Shown: positions 25,784-34,714 of the stretch, in pieces | Numbering within the stretch: position 1 is the stretch's first letter | Layout of the letters: each line of letters begins with the position of its first letter | DNA from: Streptomyces clavifer | Lineage (GTDB): Bacteria; Actinomycetota; Actinomycetes; Streptomycetales; Streptomycetaceae | Assembly (NCBI GenBank): GCA_014651175.1 | Contig: BMWJ01000005.1 | Span: 372,001 to 436,000 of the forward strand | Direction of reading: 5' to 3' | DNA length: 64,000 nucleotides | Position numbers and translations under genes: made by a program | Notes under the pieces: model-generated | What the model saw: the letters and a program-made list of their open reading frames with translations, nothing else | The model's database searches: none | What the model was told of the DNA's origin: nothing

Positions 25784-27274
25784 GTGACCTCGTTGCACAC
25801 CACCAGCGTGCGGCGCAGACGTCTGGGTGTGGCGGCAGCCGCGGCCGGGCTCATCGCCACTCTGCTGACGGCCGGACCCGCGGCCGCGACACCCGACCCG
25901 GGTGACACCGCCGCCACCCGCAGCGGTATATCCGTGAGTCAGCAGGCCGAGGCCGAAGCCGCGATCAAGAGCGGTGAGATACCCGGCGTGGACGAGATCG
26001 TCCACAGCGACAACATCGAGCACCTCGCCAACGTCCCCAAGGACGCGCTCGCGGGGACCAACACGGACCTCGCGTTCCAGGGGAAGTACGCCTTCGCAGG
26101 CAACTACGACGGCTTCCGGATCTTCGACGTGAGCAATCCGAAGAAGCCGAGGACCGTCGCACAGGTGCTGTGCCCCGGCTCGCAGAACGACATCTCGGTC
26201 TCGGGAGACCTGCTCTTCCTGTCCACCGACTCCTCGCGCAGTGACAACTCCTGTGCCAGCACCACGCAGCCCGCCACGGAGAAGTCCTCCTGGGAGGGCA
26301 TGAAGGTCTTCGACATCAGCGACAAGCGCAACCCGAAGTACGTCGCCGCTGTCGAGACCGCGTGCGGTTCGCACACCCACACGATCATTCCCGAGCGCAA
26401 GAGCGTCTACGTGTACGTCTCCTCGTACTCGCCGAACGAGACGTTCCCGGACTGCCAGCCGCCGCACGACGGGATCTCCGTCATCAAGGTGCCGCGCAGC
26501 GCCCCCGAGAAGTCCCGGATCGTGAACTTCCCGGTGCTCTTCGCGGACGGCGGCAACCCGGGTGCGCCGACCAACCCGGGCGTCTCCAAGACCACCGGCT
26601 GCCACGACATCACGGTGCTGCCCTCGAAGGACCTGGCAGCAGGGGCGTGCATGGGCGACGGTCTGTTGTTCTCCATCAAGGACCCGGAGAACCCCAGGAT
26701 CATCGACAGGGTCCAGGACAACGTGAACTTCGCGTTCTGGCACTCCGCCACCTTCAACCAGGGTGCGGACAAGGTCGTCTTCACCGATGAGCTCGGCGGC
26801 GGCGGAGCGGCCACCTGCAACGACGCGATCGGCCCGAACCGGGGTGCCGACGGCATCTACGACATCATCGGGAGGGGCGACCACCGCAAGCTGGTCTTCC
26901 GCAGCTACTTCAAGATCGACCGGCCGCAGGCCGACACCGAGGTCTGTGTCGCGCACAACGGTTCGATCATCCCGGTCAAGGGCCGCGACCTGATGGTCCA
27001 GGCCTGGTACCAGGGCGGAGTCTCCGTGTGGGACTTCACCAACTCCTCGAAGCCGAAGGAGATCGCGTACTTCGAGCGCGGTCCGGCCTCCACGGCTGCC
27101 GTCACCACGGCCGGCCCGTGGTCGGCGTACTACTACAACGGCTACATCTACTCCAACGACATCGCCAAGGGCTTCGACGTGCTGAAGCTCGACGACCGGC
27201 GGACGGACCCGGCGAAGAAGGTGCGGCTGCAGGAGCTCAACGTGCAGACGCAGCCCGACTACTTCGACCGCTGA
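25784..27274 (+). CDS. LVIVD-repeat secreted beta-propeller protein
   Basis: 496 residues. GTG start with AGGGAGGAC five bases upstream. The signal peptide is TSLHTTSVRRRRLGVAAAAAGL.. ending around AAAT, with an RRRR motif before the core. The mature protein repeats blade units of the kind YAFAGNYDGFRIFDVSNPKKPRTVA, GMKVFDISDKRNPKYVAAVE and GVSVWDFTNSSKPKEIAYFE. Paired cysteines and several His (CGSHTHTIIPE, CHDITVL, CVAHNGSIIPV) could bind metal or form disulfides. It is exported and divergently paired with the DUF305 lipoprotein; the two are likely partners outside the membrane. Confidence 0.88.
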   Translation: MTSLHTTSVRRRRLGVAAAAAGLIATLLTAGPAAATPDPGDTAATRSGISVSQQAEAEAAIKSGEIPGVDEIVHSDNIEHLANVPKDALAGTNTDLAFQGKYAFAGNYDGFRIFDVSNPKKPRTVAQVLCPGSQNDISVSGDLLFLSTDSSRSDNSCASTTQPATEKSSWEGMKVFDISDKRNPKYVAAVETACGSHTHTIIPERKSVYVYVSSYSPNETFPDCQPPHDGISVIKVPRSAPEKSRIVNFPVLFADGGNPGAPTNPGVSKTTGCHDITVLPSKDLAAGACMGDGLLFSIKDPENPRIIDRVQDNVNFAFWHSATFNQGADKVVFTDELGGGGAATCNDAIGPNRGADGIYDIIGRGDHRKLVFRSYFKIDRPQADTEVCVAHNGSIIPVKGRDLMVQAWYQGGVSVWDFTNSSKPKEIAYFERGPASTAAVTTAGPWSAYYYNGYIYSNDIAKGFDVLKLDDRRTDPAKKVRLQELNVQTQPDYFDR

Positions 27275-27314
27275 CCCGCCCGCTCCTCCCCGTACCCCGC
27301 GCACGGGAACAGCA

Positions 27315-27348
27315 GTGCCCCGCCGGGTGGTTCCACCCGGCGGGGCAC
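27315..27348. terminator. Strong hairpin terminator
   Basis: A perfect 16-base stem (GTGCCCCGCCGGGTGG ... CCACCCGGCGGGGCAC) with a two-base centre, 41 bases after the LVIVD stop and before the convergent small gene. Confidence 0.88.
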
Positions 27349-27454
27349 GCTTATCTCGTTGACCGGTGAGCCGCAGGGGGAGATGCTGTAGCCCCTGATT
27401 CCGGCGACGCGGGGGATCGCCGGAATCAGAGGGGCCGGCGCTGTCCGTAGCCCT

Positions 27455-27634
27455 TCAGGCGGCGGGGCGCCTGCTCGTGCCCGCCGCGGCGGCCCACTCG
27501 ACCAGCAGACTCTGGTACTCCCGCTCGTCGTCCGGGGACAGCATCCCGCCCGAGCGCTGCCACAGGTCACGAATCGCTTCGTTGATCTCGGAGGCAGGAC
27601 GCACGGAAACAGATGTGTTCGGATACGGGGACAT
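27455..27634 (-). CDS. Small conserved-type hypothetical protein, 59 residues
   Basis: MSPYPNTSVSVRPASEINEA continues into a short amphipathic stretch (IRDLWQRSGG, then SPDDEREYQSLLVEWAAAAG) that looks like two helices. There is no ribosome site, but TAGCCT lies ten bases before the ATG, the expected place for the -10 box of a leaderless transcript. I know no function. It is acidic in the centre and lacks membrane segments. It lies downstream of the HAD gene on the same strand, 58 bases away. Confidence 0.65.
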   Translation of the reverse strand: MSPYPNTSVSVRPASEINEAIRDLWQRSGGMLSPDDEREYQSLLVEWAAAAGTSRRPAA

Positions 27635-27692
27635 GGGTACAAGGCTAGGCCCCCGCACGGCCATGGACCCCATCGAGGGACAGGGATATCCC

Positions 27693-28436
27693 TCACACCG
27701 TCTCCCGGAATCCTTCACGACCCGTCGCCCTCCCCTCCCGGGCGCGCGCCGCCAGACCGAGCGCTCCGAGTCCGTCCGGGCGCTCCGCCACGGGCAGGTG
27801 GTCCACGAAACAGACCTCACAGCCCAGTGCCGCCGCGCCCCCGTCGGCGCGGCGGTCGTCACCGACCATGACCACGTCCGACGGATCCAGCCCGAGCCGC
27901 GCGCAGGCGGCCGTGAACAGGCGCGGATCCGGCTTCTGGACGCCGTGCTCGTAGGACAGGACGTACGCGTCGACCAGCTCGTCCAGGCCGTGCGCGCGGA
28001 AGACGGGCCGCAGGTCCCAGCCGATGTTGCTCACGACACCGACCGGAATCCCCTCGTCCCGCAGGTCCCGCAGCACCTCCGCCGCGTCGGGGTACGGCTG
28101 CCAGGCGTCCGGGCTCATATGGCGCTCGTACAGTGCGTCGTACAGCCCCGGGTCCGGGAGGGCCACCTCGCGGGCCAGGCCGGTGTACGCCTCACGGTGC
28201 TCCTCGGCGCTCCGGTCGCGGGCGGCCCACACGGAGGCCAGCCCCGGCGGGACCTGCTGGGGGTGGGGGCCGCCGGGCAGCGCCCCGGCGAGGGTCAGCT
28301 GCCGTACGCACCGGTCGAAATCGGGCCGGTCCATCGCCGTACCGCGCGCTTCGAGCACGGCACGCAGCCACGAGCCGACGGGCTCGATACGGAAGAGGGT
28401 TCCGGAGAAGTCGAACAGCACACCCTTGATCTGCAT
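27693..28436 (-). CDS. HAD-superfamily hydrolase
   Basis: 247 residues. Motif I is GVLFDFSGTLFRIEP: the second Asp position of DxD/S is Ser, so the general acid may differ (DxS occurs in some HAD proteins such as haloacid dehalogenase-like ones). Motif II is VVSNIGWD, motif III the Lys in HGVQKPDPRLF, motif IV VMVGDDRRADGGAA. Haloacid-dehalogenase or phosphatase activity is possible. It is the last gene of a same-strand series M56-PAP2-HAD, 30 bases after PAP2. Confidence 0.82.
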   Translation of the reverse strand: MQIKGVLFDFSGTLFRIEPVGSWLRAVLEARGTAMDRPDFDRCVRQLTLAGALPGGPHPQQVPPGLASVWAARDRSAEEHREAYTGLAREVALPDPGLYDALYERHMSPDAWQPYPDAAEVLRDLRDEGIPVGVVSNIGWDLRPVFRAHGLDELVDAYVLSYEHGVQKPDPRLFTAACARLGLDPSDVVMVGDDRRADGGAAALGCEVCFVDHLPVAERPDGLGALGLAARAREGRATGREGFRETV

Positions 28437-28466
28437 GCTCCGATCCTCGCCGCTGCGCGGGCCGCC

Positions 28467-29165
28467 CTACAAGGGCGCATCCGCGCCACCGGCCGTCCGG
28501 CGGGCGGCGTACCCGGCGACCGCGCCGTACCCGACGACGGCGAAGGCGACCACGGCCGCGCCCAGCAGCAGCCCGCCCAGCACGTCGGTCGGCCAGTGCA
28601 CGCCGAGGTAGACCCGCGTGACGGCCACGCCCACGACGGAGACGACGGCCAGGGCCACCGCGGCCCACCACCAGGGGGACCTCGAGCCGTACAGGCGCAG
28701 CAGCCACAGCAGCAGTCCGCAGCTGACCATCGCCGTCATCGCGTGGCCCGAAGGGAAGGCCGCGTAGTGTGCCGAGTCGACCGGATCGGGCCACTCGGGA
28801 CGCTCCCGGCCCAGTGCGGCCTTCAGCCCCTGCTGCACGAGGGTGGCGAACGCGCTGACCGCGGCCACCCACGCGGCGAGCAGGCGCGCACCGTGCCGCC
28901 ACAGCGCGACGACCGCCACGGCGATCAGGATGCGCATCGTCCACGGGTCCCACACCCAGTCCGTCAGTACCCGGTTGACCCGGACCAGCCCGGGTTCGGT
29001 CACCGCACTGCGGTGCAGTGCCTCGGCCACCGAGGTGTCCAGTGCCATCAGGGGCGACCAGCGCACCGCGACCAGGGTGAGGAGGACGACGGAGAAGAAC
29101 GTGCAGACGATGCCCGTACTCAGCAGGAAGGACCGGGTGCGTGGAGGGAGCGAGGGGGAGTGCAT
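28467..29165 (-). CDS. PAP2-family membrane phosphatase
   Basis: 232 residues with about six membrane helices. The three catalytic motifs are in order: KAALGRERP (KxxxxxxRP), PSGHA, and TRVYLGVHWPTDVLGG (SRxxxxxHxxxD with Thr for Ser). The enzyme probably dephosphorylates lipid phosphates such as undecaprenyl pyrophosphate or phosphatidic acid at the outer face. It starts 34 bases after the M56 gene. Confidence 0.92.
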   Translation of the reverse strand: MHSPSLPPRTRSFLLSTGIVCTFFSVVLLTLVAVRWSPLMALDTSVAEALHRSAVTEPGLVRVNRVLTDWVWDPWTMRILIAVAVVALWRHGARLLAAWVAAVSAFATLVQQGLKAALGRERPEWPDPVDSAHYAAFPSGHAMTAMVSCGLLLWLLRLYGSRSPWWWAAVALAVVSVVGVAVTRVYLGVHWPTDVLGGLLLGAAVVAFAVVGYGAVAGYAARRTAGGADAPL

Positions 29166-29199
29166 GGGGGTGATCCTCGCGGACGGCCCACTGATTCCG

Positions 29200-30135
29200 C
29201 TATCCCAGGGCGCTGAGCCCCGGGACGAAAGCCACCAGCAGCGGCACCACCGGGACCAGGGCCGCAGCAGCCGTCAGCCGTAGCCGGCGGCCGGCGGTGA
29301 GGCGTCCCTCCGGGGCGAGCAACCGGTTCACCCGGATCGGCACCTGGGCGTCCGGGGGCGGGCAGGGGCCGAACACCCCGCGGTCCTCGTTGAGTTCGAC
29401 CAGGGCGAGCGCGGTCGTGAGGCGTCCGAAACGCCGTGACGCCACGTCGTCCGCGGCCAGTTCGACCAGCCGGTGCATCTCGTCACGGAAGGCGGCGAAC
29501 ACCGGAACCTGCGGGAAGCCGGTCGCGAGCGCGCCCGAGCAGTGCAGAAGCCAGTCGTGGCGGGCCTGCGCGTGCCCCTGCTCATGTGCCAGCACGGCAT
29601 CGAGCTGACGGCCCTTCAACCGGCCGAGCGCCGCAGTGGTGATGACGAGCTGGGGCGCCGCACCCGGCAGCCACCAGGCATCCGGACGTTCACCCTCCAG
29701 CACCACGAGACGGCCGCTGCCGGGCTCCTCGCCCGGCATCAGCGGTGAGCGGACCAGCAGTTCCGAGCGGCGCCGCCTGCGCCGCACCCGGGCCCGGCGG
29801 ATCTCCCGTACGAGCATGGCCGCGGTCCACAGGCCGCCGAGCGCCAGCAGCACCGCGATGACGGCCGACCACGGTCCGTACGCGCCGAGGGCGTACGCCT
29901 CCACCACCGCGTGCGGTGCCGGTGCGAAGACATGTCCGCGGACCGCCTGCCAGGCGGCGGCGGCGCTGAAGGTCATGGAGAGGCCGAACGACAGCAGCAC
30001 GGCGGCGACCACGCACTGCCAGACCCGCAGCGCCACGACCGGTTCGCGCTCCGGCCACTGGGCCCGCGCCATCAGACCGGGAGCCACGACGGCAGCCAGC
30101 GCACCGAGCATCAGCAGCGTGAGGGAGACCACCAT
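29200..30135 (-). CDS. M56-family (BlaR1-type) membrane metallopeptidase
   Basis: 311 residues. Three or four N-terminal membrane helices, a basic cytoplasmic stretch (RRARVRRRRRRSELLV), then the zinc motif HEQGH (His184-His188) with AADDVASRRFG as the third-ligand segment, and a C-terminal helix (ALVPVVPLLVAFVPGLSAL). There is no penicillin-sensor domain. Usually a BlaI/CopY repressor gene sits beside M56 genes; none does here. TAGGCT lies seven bases before the ATG, so the transcript is probably leaderless. The DUF5134 gene lies upstream on the same strand. Confidence 0.87.
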   Translation of the reverse strand: MVVSLTLLMLGALAAVVAPGLMARAQWPEREPVVALRVWQCVVAAVLLSFGLSMTFSAAAAWQAVRGHVFAPAPHAVVEAYALGAYGPWSAVIAVLLALGGLWTAAMLVREIRRARVRRRRRRSELLVRSPLMPGEEPGSGRLVVLEGERPDAWWLPGAAPQLVITTAALGRLKGRQLDAVLAHEQGHAQARHDWLLHCSGALATGFPQVPVFAAFRDEMHRLVELAADDVASRRFGRLTTALALVELNEDRGVFGPCPPPDAQVPIRVNRLLAPEGRLTAGRRLRLTAAAALVPVVPLLVAFVPGLSALG

Positions 30136-30222
30136 GACCGTCAGCCTATGAGTGCGGCGGTGGCCACGGGTATGGCCGCGACCGCCAAGTGACGCAGGAC
30201 ACTGTTTGCCGGGCTCTCCGTC

Positions 30223-30819
30223 TCACAGGGTGAGCAGCATCGCGAACATGGCCAATCCCATGGTCAGCCTGCACGCCATCGCCAGCTCGGGCCGCGCACC
30301 CCAGGCGATGCCGGGCCCGCCCGGTGCACCACCGCCACGGCCGTCCGAACCGCCCGCGGCGGTGTCCACCGGTATCAGCCGTCCCGCCGAGCGCAGCACG
30401 TAGAGCGCGTAGTAGGCCAGGAGTACTCCCGTCAGCACGGGGACGCCCCCGGCCGCCCCCGCGGCCGCGTGGGCCGCGTGTCCGCCCTGGCCGGCCCCCG
30501 GTGCCATGGCCACCGCCATGTAGACCATGGCCAGTGAACCGACCAGATGGTGCAGGTGGTGTCCGCTGCGCCGCGCACCGACGAGGGCGCGCACCGCCGC
30601 ACCTCCGAACGCCACCGTGTAGACCGCCCACATCCAGTCCGGGAGCGTGAGCAGGGCCGCGGGGACCGCCATCGCGGCCATACCGAAGCCCATCACGGCA
30701 TCGGCGTGTGCCGCCCTGCGTTCCCCCGCAGTACCGCTGCGCGCACGCAGCACGCAGTACGCACTCGTGATCCCGCACAGCAGCATCAGCAGCCAGCCGG
30801 ACAGCGCCGGTCCGTGCAC
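30223..30819 (-). CDS. DUF5134 membrane protein
   Basis: 198 residues with about five hydrophobic segments. A His-rich loop (GARRSGHHLHHLVGSLAMVYMAVAM) is characteristic of DUF5134 and could bind metal within the membrane. GTG start with GGGGAGG six bases upstream. It probably shares a transcript with the M56 gene 87 bases downstream, though that gene also seems to have its own promoter. Function unknown. Confidence 0.85.
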   Translation of the reverse strand: MHGPALSGWLLMLLCGITSAYCVLRARSGTAGERRAAHADAVMGFGMAAMAVPAALLTLPDWMWAVYTVAFGGAAVRALVGARRSGHHLHHLVGSLAMVYMAVAMAPGAGQGGHAAHAAAGAAGGVPVLTGVLLAYYALYVLRSAGRLIPVDTAAGGSDGRGGGAPGGPGIAWGARPELAMACRLTMGLAMFAMLLTL

Positions 30820-30996
30820 AGCGCACCTCCCCCTGCGGTGAATGACACCGGTGTCGTCCAGTCGATGCCCAACTGGGGGCGGTCCTACCGGGGCGCATTG
30901 AGGTGCGGGGGGAGCACGCCCGGGCCTGTGGGGGGCGGTCGCGGCCGGGTTAGTCTCGGACCGGACCGTCGGCAGCAGACAAACGGAGTACCTCGC

Positions 30997-31545
30997 ATGG
31001 GCATCGCACCGTCCCCCGATCAGGCACGGCTGACCTTCCGTGACGCGACCGAGGACGATGTGCCGGTCCTCGTGGGGCTCATCGAATCCGCCTACCGCGG
31101 CGACACGAGCCGCGCCGGATGGACCACCGAGGCGGACATCCTCCACGGGCGGCGCACCGACGCGGAGGGCGTGCGCCAGGTGGTCACGGCACCCGCGGGA
31201 CGGCTCCTCGTGGCCGAGCGCGACGGTGCGTCGGTCGCCTGCTGCCAGCTCGAGCACCGGGGCGAAGCGGCCTACTTCGGCATGTTCGCGGTCGCCCCCG
31301 CCCTGCAGGGCGCCGGTCTCGGCAAGGTGATCATCGCCGAGGCGGAGCGCACCGTACGCGAGACCTGGGGCGTGAAGGAGATGCACATGACGGTGATCTC
31401 GGTCCGTGAGGAGCTGATCGCCTGGTACGAGCGCCGCGGCTACCGCCGTACGGGAGAGACGACGCCCTTCCCGTACGGCGACGAGCGCTTCGGGATCCCG
31501 CAGCGCGACGACCTCGTGTTCGAGCTGCTGGTCAAGGAGCTGTAG
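30997..31545 (+). CDS. GNAT-family N-acetyltransferase
   Basis: 182 residues. TFRDATEDDVPVLVGLIESAYRG starts the fold. The acetyl-CoA motif A is GMFAVAPALQGAGLGKVIIAEAE (Q/RxxGxG/A). The C-terminal MTVISVREELIAWYERRGYRRTGET is motif B with the usual Y-E-R-x-G-Y. The substrate is not readable. It is divergent from DUF5134 and convergent with the GDPD gene. Confidence 0.9.
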   Translation: MGIAPSPDQARLTFRDATEDDVPVLVGLIESAYRGDTSRAGWTTEADILHGRRTDAEGVRQVVTAPAGRLLVAERDGASVACCQLEHRGEAAYFGMFAVAPALQGAGLGKVIIAEAERTVRETWGVKEMHMTVISVREELIAWYERRGYRRTGETTPFPYGDERFGIPQRDDLVFELLVKEL

Positions 31546-31551
31546 CCAGGG

Positions 31552-31586
31552 GCCCGCAGTGGGCTCGGACGGGGCTCACTGCGGGC
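31552..31586. terminator. Bidirectional hairpin between GNAT and GDPD genes
   Basis: GCCCGCAGTG and CACTGCGGGC pair perfectly over ten bases around a 15-base loop that itself has short GGCTC/GGCTC-type repeats. It fills the space between the two stops. Confidence 0.75.
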
Positions 31587-32270
31587 TCAGGCGGTGAAGC
31601 GGCCGGCGCGGCGGATCTCCGGATAATCGGTCGTCGCGCCGTCCAGCCCCAGCGCCCTCACCAGCCGCAGGTGGTCCTGGGTGTTCACGACCCAGCCGAT
31701 CACCTTCAGGCCCTCCTCGTGGGCCTGTTCGACCACCTCCAGCGTGAGGCGGCGGATGTTCAGGGCCAGCGTCGCCGCCCCCACCGCCTTCGCCCGCTCG
31801 ACCACGTCGCCGCCCCAGCGGCCGGCGATCAGTACCGTCCGTACCCCCGGCACCAACTGCGCGATCTCCGCGACCGCCGCGTCGTGGAACGAGGACACCT
31901 CGACCCGGCGGGCGAGATCGCGCCGCAGCATCACCTCGGCCAGCGCCCGGGCCGCGGCCACGTCCTTGATCTCGGCCTGCAGCGGTGAACCGACCGCGTC
32001 GAGCACCTCCTCGAAGACGGGCACGCGCTCGCCCTCCCCGGCGTCCAGCTCGCGGAGCTCGGCCAGCGTCTTCTCGGAGACCAGTCCCCGGCCGTCCGTC
32101 GTGCGGTCCACGGCTGCGTCGTGCATCACGACGAGTGCCCCGTCCTTGCTGAGATGCAGATCCAGTTCGATGGCGTCCATGCCCGCCCGCTCCGCCTGCA
32201 CGAACGAGCGCAGGGTGTTCTCGGGTTCGACACCCATGACCCCGCGATGGCCGATGGTGAGAAAAGTCAA
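31587..32270 (-). CDS. Glycerophosphodiester phosphodiesterase
   Basis: 227 residues. TIGHRGVMGVEPENTLRSF holds the catalytic HRG and the metal-binding PENT. ELDLHLSKDGALVVMHDAAVDRTTDG supplies ExD, the second His of HDxxxxRTT and the general acid. The C-terminal VIGWVVNTQDHLRLVRALGLDGATTDYPE completes the GDPD signature. It has no signal peptide, so it is cytoplasmic and probably recycles glycerol-3-phosphate. The TTG at 32270 gives MTFLTIGHRG, the usual family N-terminus. Confidence 0.93.
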   Translation of the reverse strand: MTFLTIGHRGVMGVEPENTLRSFVQAERAGMDAIELDLHLSKDGALVVMHDAAVDRTTDGRGLVSEKTLAELRELDAGEGERVPVFEEVLDAVGSPLQAEIKDVAAARALAEVMLRRDLARRVEVSSFHDAAVAEIAQLVPGVRTVLIAGRWGGDVVERAKAVGAATLALNIRRLTLEVVEQAHEEGLKVIGWVVNTQDHLRLVRALGLDGATTDYPEIRRAGRFTA

Positions 32271-32522
32271 GGCGATCCCGCTTCCGTCCGTCGTCGACAA
32301 CCCGATCCCGCGTGCTGCTCCTACCCACCGGGAACCGGTTCTCTGCGGAGGGTGGCGTATGTCCGGCATGTTCAACGGAAGAAGTCGTTCCACAGATGTG
32401 TCACAGGAAAAATAGCGGTGAAGATGAGGGGTGGCAGGATATTTTTCTGGGCTCCACTTGTCTGAAGGAACCGCACATGGATACGGTTGCTTGACGCGAG
32501 GTTCTCCCGTGAAGGAAGAGTT

Positions 32523-33920
32523 ATGACGGAAATTCTTGAGCACGCCACCGCCACCGACGCGATAGCTACCGCTCCGCGGGTCGTCGAGCACCCGGCCTGG
32601 ACCGAGCTCAAGAGTGCCGTGGAGGAGTTCCGGCCCTGGCAGTCCAAGGACGGCTCCATCGACTTCGGCGCCGAGGGCGCCCCTTCGGCGGGCAGCGCCG
32701 AGGCCACCATCGAGCGGGTGGCCACCGCGGTCGAGCGGCTCTCCCCGCTGCTCCCGCACGACGCCGCGTACCACCGTGCGCTCGTCGCGGACCTCCGCCG
32801 CTGGGCGGCGGACGGGTTCGGCGTACCGGACTTCCTCGACTCCCTGCTCGCCTTCCAGCCGGCCAGGGACCGTGCCGACGGCCTCCAGCACCTGGTCGTC
32901 TTCGCGATGTACACGCAGAACGGCAACCCGGACCGCAATCTCGAAGCGGTCGTGCTGCGCATGGTGTGGCCCGCCTGGCTCGCCGACCTCGAGGCCACGC
33001 GCTACGACAACCCGCTGTTCTGCGGCATCACCTTCGAGGACTTCACCTCCGGTTACGACACCAACTCCGCGGTGCTCTTCCCCGAGACCATCGCCGTGCG
33101 CGAGGCGCCCGAGCGCTTCAGCTGGGGCGGCATCTTCTGCGACCGCGAGGCGGCCCGCTTCCGCCGGGTCACCGAGGCGTCCGTCGACCTCCTGGGCCTG
33201 GAGCTCCCCGACGACATCCGGGAGATGATCGGCGACCAGAAGCGCTGCGAGGAGGCCTTCGTCCTGTGGGACATGGTCCACGACCGCACCCACAGCCACG
33301 GCGACCTGCCGTTCGACCCCTTCATGATCAAGCAGCGCCAGCCCTTCTGGATGTACGGGCTCGAGGAGCTGCGCTGCGACCTCACCGCCTTCAAGGAGGC
33401 CGTGAAACTGGAGGCCGACGGCTTCGGTCAGGGCCGTGACGTGCAGTTCGCCGTGCTCTTCGACCGGATGTTCCGCTTTCCCGTCACCGGCGAGCGCGTC
33501 CGCAACTACGACGGGCTCGGCGGCCAGCTCCTCTTCGCCTACCTCCACAAGCACGACGTGGTCCGCTGGACCGACAACACGCTGAAGATCGACTGGGATC
33601 GCGCCCCGGAGGTCACCAACGCGCTCTGCGGCGAGATCGAGCAGCTCTACCGCGACGGCATCGACCGCCCCAAGCTGGTCCACTGGTTCGCGGCGTACGA
33701 CTTGGTCGCGAGCTATCTCGCACCGCATCCCGGCTCCCGCTGGGCCAAGGGCCCGGACGCCCTCGACCTGTCCCAGCCGCCGCGCAAGCTGGTCGACGAC
33801 GTGCTTCCGGACGAGTTTCCCCTGAGCATGTTCTATGAGGCGCTCTCCAAGAAGCTGAAGCACGTGATCGCCTCGACCAGGGGGATCACCGCGGCGGACG
33901 CCGGGCGGGCAGCCGCGTGA
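32523..33920 (+). CDS. DUF6421 family protein
   Basis: 465 residues. I recognise the actinobacterial DUF6421 family but no function is known. It is soluble and acidic, with conserved-looking blocks such as DFTSGYDTNSAVLFPETIAVRE, FVLWDMVHDRTHSHGDLPFDPFMIKQRQPFWMYGLEELRCDLTAF and RVRNYDGLGGQLLFAYLHKH. The His-rich VHDRTHSHGD could bind a metal: HxxxxxH plus nearby Glu residues (EELRCD, FKEA) suggest an HExxH-like site without the exact motif. AAGGAAGAG precedes the ATG. It leads an operon with an SDR and a threonine aldolase. Confidence 0.8.
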   Translation: MTEILEHATATDAIATAPRVVEHPAWTELKSAVEEFRPWQSKDGSIDFGAEGAPSAGSAEATIERVATAVERLSPLLPHDAAYHRALVADLRRWAADGFGVPDFLDSLLAFQPARDRADGLQHLVVFAMYTQNGNPDRNLEAVVLRMVWPAWLADLEATRYDNPLFCGITFEDFTSGYDTNSAVLFPETIAVREAPERFSWGGIFCDREAARFRRVTEASVDLLGLELPDDIREMIGDQKRCEEAFVLWDMVHDRTHSHGDLPFDPFMIKQRQPFWMYGLEELRCDLTAFKEAVKLEADGFGQGRDVQFAVLFDRMFRFPVTGERVRNYDGLGGQLLFAYLHKHDVVRWTDNTLKIDWDRAPEVTNALCGEIEQLYRDGIDRPKLVHWFAAYDLVASYLAPHPGSRWAKGPDALDLSQPPRKLVDDVLPDEFPLSMFYEALSKKLKHVIASTRGITAADAGRAAA

Positions 33921-33946
33921 GCGCACGTTCTGAGGAGGCGGTGGCC

Positions 33947-34714
33947 ATGGACGGAACAGTCAAGGGTGACGGGAGCGGTGTGCTCGACGGTGCGGTGATC
34001 GCGGTGGCCGGAGCGGCCGGAGCGGCGGGCAGGGCCACCCTGCTCAGGCTGGCCGAGGCGGGTGCGACCGTCGTCGCCGCCGACGCCCATCCCGAACGGC
34101 TCGCCGAGGCGGTCGACGCGGCGCGTTACGCGCACGGCGGTGCGACCGTCACGGGTGAGACCGTGGATCTGTTCGACCTGGAGGCGGCCAAGAGCTGGGC
34201 GGTCAGGACGGAGAAGGAGTTCGGCCGGATCGACGGTCTGGTCCACCTGGTCGGGGGCTGGCGCGGGAGCGCCGGCTTCGCGGACACCAGCCTGGCGGAC
34301 TGGGACTTCCTCGAGAAGCTGCTGATCCGCACGGTCCAGTCCACCTCGCTCGCCTTCCAGGACGGCCTCCAGCGCAGCGACCGCGGCCGGTACGTGCTGA
34401 TCAGTGCGGCCGGAGCGAGCAGCCCCACCGCGGGCAACGCCGCCTACGCGGCGTCCAAGGCGGCGGCCGAGGCATGGACGCTCGCCCTCGGCGACGCCTT
34501 CCGCAAGGCGGGGGGCGACGAAGGGCCGGCTGCTGCTGCTGCGATCCTGGTCGTCAAGGCACTGGTGCACGACGCGATGCGCGCCGAGCGCCCGAATGCG
34601 AAGTTCGCGGGTTTCACCGACGTCAAGGAGCTGGCCGAGGCCATCGCCGGCGTCTGGGACGTGCCCGCCGGAGAAGTGAACGGAAAGCGCCTGTGGCTGA
34701 CCCCGCAACCGTAA
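33947..34714 (+). CDS. SDR-family NAD(P)-dependent oxidoreductase
   Basis: 255 residues. The cofactor loop is modified: IAVAGAAGAAGRATLLRLAEAG instead of TGxxxGxG. The active-site Tyr-Lys is YAASKAAAEAW, with Ser in YVLISAAGASSP. AGGAGG eight bases before the ATG at 33947 fixes the start; an in-frame GTG at 33917 would overlap the DUF6421 stop (GTGA). Its stop lies inside the threonine aldolase gene, which it overlaps by 22 bases. The substrate is unknown but is probably a beta-hydroxy acid or alcohol linked to its neighbours. Confidence 0.85.
   Translation: MDGTVKGDGSGVLDGAVIAVAGAAGAAGRATLLRLAEAGATVVAADAHPERLAEAVDAARYAHGGATVTGETVDLFDLEAAKSWAVRTEKEFGRIDGLVHLVGGWRGSAGFADTSLADWDFLEKLLIRTVQSTSLAFQDGLQRSDRGRYVLISAAGASSPTAGNAAYAASKAAAEAWTLALGDAFRKAGGDEGPAAAAAILVVKALVHDAMRAERPNAKFAGFTDVKELAEAIAGVWDVPAGEVNGKRLWLTPQP

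Noticed and set aside
25685-27304. A 539-codon minus-strand frame opposite the LVIVD gene
   Set aside because: Val/Gly/Arg-rich shadow of a well-supported gene on the other strand.
32271-33926. Long N-terminal extension of the GDPD frame
   Set aside because: It is antisense to the DUF6421 gene and lacks any domain; the protein begins MTFLTIGHRG at 32270.
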